This document shows, piece by piece, positions 45,901-57,900 of a stretch of 64,000 bases of DNA. Origin of the DNA: Oscillibacter sp. (lineage in GTDB: Bacteria; Bacillota; Clostridia; Oscillospirales; Oscillospiraceae); assembly GCA_022652655.1 (NCBI GenBank), contig JALCRQ010000001.1, positions 124,001 through 188,000 on the forward strand. The letters are read 5' to 3'. Position 1 is the stretch's first letter. Every line of letters starts with the position of its first letter. The notes beneath the pieces are model-generated. The model was not told the DNA's origin, did not search any database, and was given only the letters and a program-made list of their open reading frames with translations. The translations under genes were made by a program, and so were the position numbers.

Positions 45901-48900
45901 AGCGAAGCTCTCCGGAATCTCTATCGCAGGCAATGAACTGACCTCCCTGCTGAAGGGAGTCCAGAGCGCCTATCTGCGGGGCGTCACCGTGGAAAAGGCC
46001 GGTACCGTCACCGTCCTCAGCGAGTACAACAAGGACGGAGCCCACGGCGCCACCGGCACGCTGGGCAATTCCGCAGCCTCCGCCTCCGACGTCTCTCTGC
46101 TGGTGGGCGCCACGGGCAGCACGGTGGAAGCCGCGGCCAATACCACGGCCGGTGCTTCTATCTCCGGCGTGAGCATGGGCAGCGACACAGCCAGGGTAGG
46201 CGCGGTCACCGTCCGCTCCGACGCCGCCTCCGCCGCCAGAGCGTCCCAGTCCGACGCGGTGTTTGATGCGGGACTGATTTCACTGGGCCTGACCATCATG
46301 AAGGCCCACGCCCAGGGCACCTATGAGGCCTATGTGGACGTGGCAGACGGCAGGAGGATCTACGCCGAGTCCCTGAGCATCTCCAACACGTATACCGCCG
46401 ACGCGGATGCCAAGACCACCCAGGCAATTCTGGGAGTCAGCGGCGCTGACGTCAGCGCCAACGTGGCCCTGGCTGACGTCACCACCGCGGCAGATGCCTC
46501 CGTCCGGGGCAAGGGCACGGTGAATACCACCGGCGCGGTGACGGTTCAGACCACCGGCACCGCCAACGCCCATGCCGGCGTCGTCACACCCACCGTATCC
46601 GTCAGCGGCATCAAGGTGGCGCTGAAAGCATTGACCGCCGACGTTAAGGCAAGCCAGAGCGCTTATATCAAGGACGCGTCCGTCACCGCCTCCGCGGTGA
46701 GTATCCTCAGCGAGTACAACAAGGATGGAGCCCACGGCGCCAAGGCCGAGATGGGCAGCATCTTCAAGGCCAAGGATGGCGGAAGTTTCTCCTTCGAGGC
46801 CGCCGGGACGTCGCTCTCCGGCAACGTCATCACCGCTACCTCCGAGACCACCAGCCTGGCCTACGCCGACGGCGCGGCCATTACCGCTGCGGGCGGGGAG
46901 AGCGGCAATCTCACCATCACCGCGGACGGCACCAGCATCGCCTCCGCCACCATGGATCAGGCCAGCCTGTCTGCCGGGTATATTGACCTGGCCCTGACGC
47001 TGATGTACGCCTATGCCAACGGTGATTACCAGGCGTACCTCCGGACGCCGGGCCTGGCCGTCAGCGCCGCGGGTGACATCCTGATCTCCAACAACTACAC
47101 CACCTCCGCCACGGCCCGCACCGCGCAGGCCGGCGGATTCGGCGTCAAATTCTCCGGAGCCAGCCTCAAGACCAATGTGGCGATCGCCCAGGTGAATTTG
47201 AAAACCTATGCCGGCATTCTCCGCACGCGAGAGGGCGGCACGCCCTCCGGCACAGGCGGAGAGGAGTCCGGCGGCGAGGAAGCCTCCGGCGACCCCGAGT
47301 CTCCGGACGGCACCATCCACGCGGACGGAAACCTCACGGTTCAGGTCACCGGCACCGCCAGAGCCTATGCGGGCGTTGCGCAGCAGACCATCAGTCTCAG
47401 CGGGCTGAACATCGCCGCCAATGTGCTGACCGCCACGCTGCATGCGCAGCAGAAGGCGGAGATCGCCGCCGGTACCGTCACAGCAGACGGCGCGCTCAAG
47501 GTGCTCAGCGAGTTCAACAAGGGCAAGACCGCCGCTTCCACGGATTCCGGCGCGGCTGCCGAGCTGGGAAGCATCAGCGACAAGGCCCTGGCGGACATTC
47601 ACGGCATCGGGGTTCAGGTCAACGTCGTCACCGCTGAGGTCACGGCCTCCAGCCAGGCGCTGATCTCCGGCGGAGCCGTTACCGCCAAGGGAACGGCCAA
47701 TGTCACCAATACCGCCACCTCCTACGCCAACGCGTATACCGGCGCGGCTGTGGTGAATCTGGGCCTGGTGGGCATCGGCGTCACCCAGCTCAAAGCCAGC
47801 GCGGGCGGCAGCTTTGCCGCCGCCGTCCGGAACGCCGGGCTGACGGCGCTGAGCGTAGACGTCACGAACACCGCTTCGGCGGGCTCCGACGCCACCGGCT
47901 CCCAGCCCTCCGTCAGCCTGACGCTGGGCAAGCTCGACTATAACAAGGCGGAGGCCTCCACCGGCTTTACCGCCGGTGCAGAGATCTCCGGCAGCACCAT
48001 CACCGCCAAGGGGACGAAGGATGCCGCGGGCACCGTCACCGTCAGCGCCGACGGCACTGCCACCGCCTCTGCCGCCATCACCGCTCCCATTGCCGCCATC
48101 GGCGGCGTGGGCGCCGCCATCAACGATGTATCCGCCAGGGTATCCGCCGTGCAAAAGGCATTTCTCTCCGGCGGAACCGTCAAGGCTGCTGGCGCCGTCA
48201 CCGTAAAGTCTGTCCTCAACGACGGCGACGGCGAGGGCGCGACGGCCAGCCTGGGCGCGGCCGGCGTAGGCGTCAGCGGTGCGGATATTTCCAGCAACCA
48301 GGCCACCGCGGATTCCAACGCCACCAGCTGGGCTTACGCGGCGGGCGTCAGCATCGGCACCGACCAGCAGTCCAGCGGCAAGCTCACCATTCAAAACCGG
48401 GCCAACTCCTACGCCAAGGCCGGCTTTACTGCCTCCGCCGTAGATGTCAGCGGCGTAAATGTGGGCGTCATGGTGATGAAGGCCACCGCCGCCGGCAGCT
48501 TCAAGGCGGAGCTGGATACCGCCGCAGCCACGCTCTATACCGGGGACATCGACATTCTCAACGACTATGTCTCCACGGCAGACGCATCCTCCACCCAGCC
48601 CGGCGGCGGCGTCAAAGTAGGCGCGATCTCCGGCGGAAGCAACACAGCTGAGGCCACGGTTTCTACTATTGCTGCTGCGGGTATCGTCGGCAGCGGCACC
48701 GTCCACGCGGGCAGCGTGACCGTTCGCTCCGACAGCAGCGCCAACGATGCGGCGCAGCACTCCGGCGCCACGGCGGACATCGACGGCAAGGCTGTGTCCG
48801 TGGAAGGCGTCAACGTGGGTATCAACAAGGCCATGGCCCTGATGAATATCACCCAGAGCGCGTATGTAAAGAGCTGCACGCTGATTCTAACCGGAAGCCT

Positions 48901-51900
48901 GAGCGTAAAATCCCTGCTGAACAACTCCACCGTAAAATCCGAGACCGGAGCCAACGGCGGCGCTAAGGTCGGACTCATCGGCGCCTCGGGCACCTCCACT
49001 ACCGCAAAATCACAGGGAAGCAGTCAGGCCTCCGTGGAGGACGCCGCGGTGAGCGCCGCAGCGGGCTCTGTCACCGTGCTGGCCGAGATGAAGAACACCA
49101 GCGTCACTTCCAACTCCAAGGCCAACAGCGTGAGCGTAAGCGGTGCGGCAATCGATATCGTGTCGGTTTACGCCGAGATTGCCAAGGATGCGGCAAAGGC
49201 GTTTGTCAGCGGCTCCAAGGCCAATCTCACGGCGCAATCCGTGTCCGTGGCGGCGGATTCCACCGGTGCCAAGGTCACCGCCTATGCCGAAAGCCCCGAT
49301 ACCAGTGTGCATGCCTTCGGCGGCAGCACCGTCACAGCCGATGCCAAAGTTACGGAAAAGACGACCGAGGCATATCTGGGCGCGGGCACTAAGATTACAG
49401 CCACCGGCGCCGAAAACGACGTCAGCGTCACCGCCTCCGCAGATACTGAACTGAATGCCAGCACCAATCACTCCACCAACGTCGGTCTGGCAGAGGTAAA
49501 CAAATATGTCATCGCCGCCACGGTATTGACACAGAAAACTTTGGCTCACGCCGACGGCAGCGTTCGCTCCGCGGGCACGCTGAATGTGGCTGCGTACGAC
49601 GAGATTACCGGTACCGCCAAAACTTCCGGCAAGACCATCGGCGCGGTGGCCAACGGCGATTCCAAGGTCACCGTTACAGTGGGCGACACGGAGCATACCG
49701 GCCAGACGGCCAAGGCGTCCGTCGGCGCAGGCGCCGACTTGGAGGCTGCCGGCAGCGTCAGCGTTACGGCTCACACCGCGGCTGCCCTCACTGCCACGGC
49801 GGACAGCTCCGGCGTCGCCCTGGGCCAGTACGGCAAGGTGGGCGCATCCGTGGCCCTGATCCGCAATACGTTCATCGACATCGGCACCAGTGCCCGGCTG
49901 ATTTCCCACTACGGCGATGTGTCTGTGACAGCTATGGCCGCACTGGCAGACCTGTCCGCCAACACCACAATGGACGGCGCAGGATTCGCCTTCGGCGGCG
50001 ACGGGCCCAGTTCCACGGTCACGCTTAGCTCCAAGACCAATGTGGATGTGGGCGGCGGCGCTACGGTCACAGCCCTGTTCGGCAGCCTGAATATCCAGGC
50101 GGAGAGCCACAGCGACGTGCGCTCCGCGGCCTCCCGCAGCATGAAGGGCTTCGCAGGCAGTAACCAGAGCGCCGCGTATATCACTGCTTCGGAGGAGGTC
50201 TTGATCAACCTGGCTACGGCGGATAACGCCGCCCGGGCTTACCTTAACGCGCGCAATACCGCCATCCGTTCGGTGATCTATCAGTCCCTCAATGCCTACG
50301 CCTACTCCGTCACCGGCAGCGCAGATTCCCATACCACCGCCAACGCGTACGTGACGGTCAACAACACCCAGCAGATCAATATCGGCAACGCCTTTGTGGG
50401 TGGCACGGACACTCTGACCATCGAGGCGGTTACACCCGCCATGTTTGTAGTGGCCAAGGGCTACTCCACCATTGACGGATTCACCGGCAAGGTCTACGCC
50501 AACACCGGCGTCAACGGCGGTGCCGCCGCGGAGGTCAAAGTCTCCGCCCGCGCGGATATTGCCAGCAAGGCCGTCATCATCAACGCCGCCGCACCCAACG
50601 TAGGCGACAACGGCGTGGCGGCCAGCAATGCCGAAGCCGTGTCCAACACCATCATGGGCTGGGTCAGCCGTGCTGTCGACACCTTCAACCAGAAGGTGGC
50701 CAACGCTCTGGGCAAAATCCCCTTCATCGGCAAGAAGCTCAAGCGCCTGTACGAGACGGTCACCCGCTGGGTCACCAAGACTTTCTGGGAGCCCATCTCC
50801 TCCAAGTCCTATGCCGCTTCCACCAAGGTCCTTACGTCCGTCGGACGTGTCATTCTGGACGGCGGAATCCATTTGGGCGGCGGCGCCGCAGGCACCTTCG
50901 TCGAGATCGACAGCAGCGGAAAGCTTCACTGGTCCGGCCTGGATGAGGACTTCGGCACGGATACAAATCCGTCGGCGAACAGGCCGGTGGCCACGGTCAC
51001 GGACAGCAGTGTGACGGTCAGCAATCTTTACAACGACGACCGCGGCTCCATTGCCGTCAGCGTCACCGCCTCCGGCGATGTTAGCCAGCACACCAGCGGT
51101 GATAGCGCCGCCACCTCTACGACGGTGAATACCAGCGTGGACGGCACGGCGGAGATCAAGACCAATAACAGCTTCGTGAAGATTTACGACAGCGGGTATC
51201 TGCCCAACGTGGTGATTCTCAACGAGACCGCCAAAAACCTGATTGTCAGCAGCATTACACTGAACAACGGCGATCAGCCCCGTCCCAGCGTGGAAATCGG
51301 CGGCCTGACCACCCGGTACGCCCACGAGACACCCGCCCTGACGGTGCTTAACCGCACAGGCTCCGACGTCACCTTCGGCGTCACCCTTGACTGCATCGAG
51401 GGAAGTGTGACGGTGGGCATGAACGGCGGCGCATTGAATACGGCACTCGGCGCGGTGATCTGGGCCAACCGGATCTCCGTACCCGGCAGCGGCAGCCTCC
51501 TGCGCGGCGTCTTCCCCGTCACCGGGGCAGGCAGCATCGGCAGCGAGGCAAACCGTTTCCGCGCCTATCTGATGGACATTGCCGCGGTTCCCGCCACCAA
51601 CGTCTTCCTGGCGCAGGCGGCCCGCCCCACCAACCTCTCTGTCTTTGCGGAGGGGGAGATCTGGCTGGACATTACCCACGTGATCAAGAATATCACCGCT
51701 CCCGACGGAACCATCAGTGCGGTTGCCAATCCCGTGCTGACACTGGATCAAGTGATCTCTAAATCGGGCAAGAAGGTGGATCTGCAGATCAACGCGCCGA
51801 AGGTGATCGGCGCCGCCGCGGTCAACAAGACCAACCGCGACGTTTACGCCCCCGGTGAACGCAACAACCTGGCCTCCATTGATACCGCTCTGGCGGCGAA

Positions 51901-54900
51901 CATCGGCAAGGCCATCCTGACTTCCGGCGGTTTGGCCACAAACTACGCCCTGACGGCTTCCGGCAAGCTGGCCTATACGAAGACCGACACCTGGTACAAT
52001 CTCAGTGATTATCTGGTGGTCAGCACCGGCGACGGCACAGAGGGTTCGCCGATCACCAAGTACTACCTGCTGCCCAACGGCCAGATGCTGCAGACGGATG
52101 ACGCGGGCCGGATTCTCAACGTCTCTTATGTCACCGGCACCACTACCCAGACCTGCGAGCTCAACGGCCTGCTCTTTAACTTCACCGGCACGGGTACAGA
52201 CAGAAAGCTGGACTCCGTGACCTTCCTGACCGACGGAGCGGCGACGGAGGCCGAGGGCTACCGTCAGAAGCTGACCTTCAACGCGGACGGCACCCTGACC
52301 ATGAACATCGGCGGCGTCGGCGGGACGATCTATCTCACCCGCGTGCCCGGCAGTCTGGCCTGGATTCTGCCCGACGGCTCCCGAATCTATGTCAAGAGCG
52401 CCTTCCTGCGCACGAATACAGCAACCGGCGAAATCAGCGAAGTGACCGGCTGGACGCTCAAGACGGAGGAGGATGGCAGCTATTGGCTGGTGCTGGAGAA
52501 TCTGGATCTTGCGAACCGCACCGTGTACCACGTGGTGCGTCTGTCCGCCGACGGCACACTTCAGGAGAAGTCTGTCTATACGCTGGACAAAAAGATCGAT
52601 GCCCGGGAGATCACAGCGCTGACAGACATCGCTCAGAGCGCCGCAGATGCCCAGACCGCCGGCGATACCGTGATGAACGGCCTGACGGACACCACAGAGG
52701 GCTCCACCAAGACGTTGACCATCGCCAACGACAGCACGCCGGCGAGCCTTGCAAATGATGTGCTGGCCAAACTGAAGCCCGTCCTGACGGCCGACTGGAA
52801 CGTGTCTGTCACCGTGACCTACACGACGAAGGTCGTGACAACACTGGATAATCCGGCAACTACTGACGTGGATGAATCCAGCTCCAAGACTGTGGTCGAC
52901 GGCATCACCGTCGCGGCATCGGCAACGGAGGCAAACGGCGGCGGCCTGTTCTCTGACCCGGAGACTATCAACTTTGCAGCCCAGACGTTTGCGGGCTCCG
53001 ACACCTATGCGGTGCCCGATTCTCTGAGCGCTACCGTGGATCGGGATGATCAAAACAAGCCCATCCCCGGGACCAAGACGCGGGATACGGTAAACGGCGT
53101 CTCGTTTGGTGTGAATACACTGGGCGAACGTAAGGGCGCCGTATTGGCGGCCTACGACGAAGCCGACAATACCATCGTCACCGGCCTGTCCTCCGTCCGG
53201 AACGGCTCCTACACCTTCGCACTTGAAAAGATCGGCACTTATTACCAGGTTGCGTCCCCCACCGATACGGAATATGAGGGCTGGAACAAATGGCAGAAGG
53301 CCCGGTACGGCGAGGTGGCCGATGTCTACTTTACGCTGGGCAAAACCGACAAGACCGTCACTGTCACCGGTGACGATCCCAGCACGACGGAAGTGACGGA
53401 GACCAGTTACGAAACCACCGTGCAGGTGGATGCCATCTCCGCCAGCCAGCTGGTGGCCGGGATTTCTGATACGCCCAGCTCAATCACCACCACGACCGAA
53501 GGGGAAACCACCACCGACACCGTGAACTACAACAGCGGCTATGTGATTGTCACCGGCGGCATCCTCTTCCTGGATCCGGCGAACGTCACCAAGGCGGTTC
53601 TGGATGCTCCCACCCCGGCGGACGGCATCTACTATCTGACCGACAAGGCTGTGGCCGTCACGCCGCAAAACAAGCTCATCCCCATCGACATCGTGTATGC
53701 CGGCGCGGATCAGGACATCAACAACGCCACCATGGTCTACTCGCCCAATATGACCCAGGCTCTGGACGGGAACGGCGATCCGGTTTACTCGGAGGCCCTC
53801 TACCGGTATAAACCCACCGACCACCAATCTTCTGAGATCACGACCTATTGGCGCAGCGAGGACGGAACCGTCTCTGCGACGGAGTCCAGCCCGTCAGGTT
53901 CAGGCTGGACGAAGGTCAATTTCTACTCCACCGGCGAGGGCGATCCTGTCTACGACAAGATTCTGACGCAGCTCAAGGAGAAGGATGGCAGCCATCAAAC
54001 CACGTACCAGGATTCTCTCACGATGGCGCTGAAAGAGGAGGACAGAGTTGTCGGCTTCGAGACCACGAGGGTTAACGCCGTCCAGTACAACACCTCCAGC
54101 CTGCCCGTCTACGTCAGCCGCCGGCAGAAGCAGAAAGGTACCGGTTACGATACGCAGTACTGCTACACGGATAGAAACGGCGCAGAGATTTGGGATAATA
54201 CGAGCTTTGCGGAATACCAGAAAAATCCGCAGAGTCTGCAGATTCGGATTTGGATTCACGGAATCTACGATCCCGTGTACGAGTATCTCCCGGGCACTGT
54301 GCTCATCCGGCCCACCGACAGCGGCACGGCCATGAACGTTTCCTATTCCGATGCCACCGCCTTCACAGTGCCCACCGGCATGTACGACAATCTTCACTTC
54401 GGTTCCGGAGAGGGCAAGACGCACGTCACCACCGCCAGCGGCAACGCTGCGGTGCTGTCCGTCAGCCAGTATGTCCGGATGCTGACGGAGGACGCCGTCT
54501 TCAATCCGGGCACCGATGCGGAGCTCCGTCTGGAAAAGGGCACGCTGCTGTATCTGGACACTGGCTACCATGCGGTGCGGATCTGCACACCGGATAAGTC
54601 CCTGCGGCTCTATGAGCAGGGCTCCTATCTGGGCAAGACTGCCGCCATCACCACGACCGACGGAGAGGGCGGTACTACCACCACCGCCGTGCCGGACGAG
54701 ATCTATACCGAATACGGCGACGGCTATATCCACTTCTCCGCTGGAGCGGAACAGATGTTCAACGAACTCGCCACGGGCATCTATATGACCTACCGCGGCG
54801 AGGGGGATCCCAACATCAGCCTGCTGTCTCTCAATACGGCCGGCCCCGCCAGTTTCTACTTTAAGAGCGACTACTTCTGCCTGAAAAAGTCCGGGGAGTC

Positions 54901-57900
54901 CAGCGAACTGGTGCAGCTCATCGCCCAAACCAAGAATACGGACGGCACCTGGCGAACCTTTGAGCAGGATGCGGATGCAGCTAAATTTGACCTCTCCAGC
55001 ACGTATGCCGGCACCTTTAAGAAAGCGTGGCTGTGCAAGGTTTACGAGGCCGACAGCAGCGCCGCGGCCCTCTATATCCTGGAGCTGCAGGCAAGCGAAA
55101 CCGACACGAACGCCACCATTGTCGTCCTCCTGCCCGACGGCACCTGGTATGATTCCAAGGGCGGCGCCGGCGTATTGAAGACGGCCAGCATGCCGCAGAC
55201 TGACGACTATACCGGCGCTACCAGCATCGATCTCAACTCCGTGCAGGGCGAGCCGGTGGAGCTCAGTTTTGAGGGAGCCAACACCGTTCTCACCGACGCG
55301 GCGGACAGCGACGGCGTCAACATCAAATCCAACAACGTGACCATCGTATCCAAGGACGGACAGATCTTCTCCAAGGACAATCCGATGGTCATCGCCCCGG
55401 AGACCGGCGATCAGGTGAACCTCCAGCTGGTGGCGCAGAAGAACACCGACGGAACCTATTCCGGCGACTACGCCGGCAAGGCCTACGTCACCACCGTTAC
55501 CGGCCAGGCGGACGCCGACAAGGTCACCAAGAACGTCAACCTCCACGATACCACCATCGCCACCGACAAGGGGCTGCTGGATCTCACCACCGCCGCCGGC
55601 AGCATCATCGCGAAGGACGCGGTGAACATCAAGGGCGGCGCGGCGCTGAACATCACCACCGGCACCGGCAGCGTGACCCTGGGCGACCGGGACAACGCGT
55701 CCGGCGACCACACGGTGAATGTGGACGGCAGCCTGAACATTGCCACCGGCACCGGCAGCGTGAATTTGAGCGATGTGGACGCCGCCAAGGGCAGCACCGT
55801 CGCCGTTACCGCCGGCACCACGGCGGGCTCTGCCGGAAACGACGTCACCGTGGATCGCGTGAACGTGGACGGAATCTTTAAGATCACCACCTCCGGCGGC
55901 AGCCTCCTCCGAAAGGACGGGGACTCCCTCTTTACCGTGGGCGCCGACGCGGACGAGGCGGGCAGCTTCCTCAGCATCGGCGGCGATATCGGCACGGCTG
56001 CAAATCCCTTCCGGATCAACATCCTGCCGGATACCGCAGGCAAGACCCAGGTGCTGGGCATCACCAAGGTCGTCAACACCTTCCTGACCCAGGTCACCTC
56101 CATCCCCACGGACACCGACCTGCCGCATACCGGCAGGGAAGAGGGCGCGGCGGAGGATACCACCCACGACGAGGCCATCGGCGACATGAGCACATCCGAC
56201 AAGCCGGTGGACGTCACACTCAGCAGCGAGCCTCAGGCCATCGCAGCCCAGCTCGTCTCCGGCTATGCCGGCGGACGGGTGACGCGCCAGGCGCTTCTGG
56301 GCCTGGTCACCGCCGGCGCGTTTACCGGCGCACAGGTTAAATCCACGCTGGGCGTCACCGATCAGCAGATCACCGCCAAGGCCGGCGAGCTGAAGACGGC
56401 CGGAACGGCGGAGGAGCTTACGGCGCTGGCTGCAAAGCTGAACCTGAGCGTGACCCCGCTGGAAGCCAAGCTGGATCTCAGCGTGCTGGACGCATCCACC
56501 GACGGCATGGACACTGCGGCGCTGGAAGCGCACAACGAGGCGGTGGCGGCGCTCCGGGCAGCACTCAGTGAAAAACTGGGCGCAGCCTATTCCGAGACCA
56601 TGACCCCCGCTTCGCTCCGGCAGGCGTATGAGACCTACTACACGGGCAAGCTCACCGCATACCGCACCGCCGTGGCGGAGGCCTATACCCAGGGCCTCAC
56701 CGGCCGGTTTGCAAAGACGGACGCCCTGCGTGCGGACGATCTGGCGTGGATTCTGGATTCCGGCATCACAGACGCTGACGCGGGCCTCACGGCTTTGCTC
56801 ACCGCCGCCATCGCCGCCCGGAAGAACACGGCGGAGCAAAAGACCGACGGAGAGGGCAATCCACTCTATCTGGACACCGTTACCGGCGCGGAGACTACCA
56901 GCGCAACCACGATTCAGGACGGAAGCCCCGTCGACAACACCCCCGTCTACAAGACGGTTCCCGTTCTCTCCGATACGGACGATCTCTTCCCGCTTTACTG
57001 GCAGTCCCTCAGCAGCGTCCAGAAGCAGGAACTGATGGCGCAGGCCTGGGCCAAGGTGGACGGCGAGCACTATCCCGCCCCCGCTGACGACGACACCCAG
57101 CCGCCCCGGGAGCTGACGCTCCATATCGGCACCAGCACCGGCGACAGCTATATCCTGAACATCGGAGACATTACCGTCACCCAGGACAGCGGCGTATTCA
57201 GCGCTGGCGAGGTGGCCTCCACCCACGGCGACGTGACCGTGATCAACACCAGCGGCTCCATCGCGGGTGTGGAAGACAAGGCCGCGGACTATACGGGCGC
57301 GGACACCGAATCCAACATCTACGGCGAGAACCTCACGCTGAAAGCCGAAAACGGGCTCATCAGCCACGTCAGGACCGAGCAGAAGTCCTGGCCCAGGACC
57401 ACCATCGCCAACATCGGCAAGGAGCTGATGAATAAGACCTACGCGGAGATCACGGCGGCAAACGGCAGCTGGCAGCTGAAGCGCGCCGCAGACGGCACAC
57501 TGGCCATGATCTTCAAGGTGGACTTCACGGCGGTGCGGGATCTGAGCCGCACCATCGCCACCCACCTGACGGCCGCGGCCTCCGGCGACATCGAGCTTGC
57601 GGAGGTCACCGGCGATCTGGGCGTGGACAGCGTCACAAGCGTCAACGGCACCGTTGCGCTCAGCGCACCCGGCAGTATTCTGGATGCGTCCGCCGGCGAC
57701 GCGGTCAACGTGTCCGCCGGAAAGGACGCCAGCCTCACCGCCGGCGGCACCGTCGGCACCAGCCAGGATTACCTGGACGTCCAGGTGGGGAACACCCTTA
57801 CCGCGGACGCACAGGGCGACATCAGCCTGAACGCCGTGGGCAGCCTCACCGCTGTTACCGAAAGCGCCAACGGCCAGGTCAACGCGGACGCCCTGACGGA

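Noticed and set aside
36617-46045. 3,142-aa minus-strand ORF and the similar ones at 49010-53053, 53900-60856, 46280-48760, 33473-35809 and 30920-33151
   Set aside because: They lie wholly opposite the giant gene, have low-complexity Gly/His/Arg/Val composition with no domain or start signal, and are explained by the absence of TTA, CTA and TCA codons in the sense frame.
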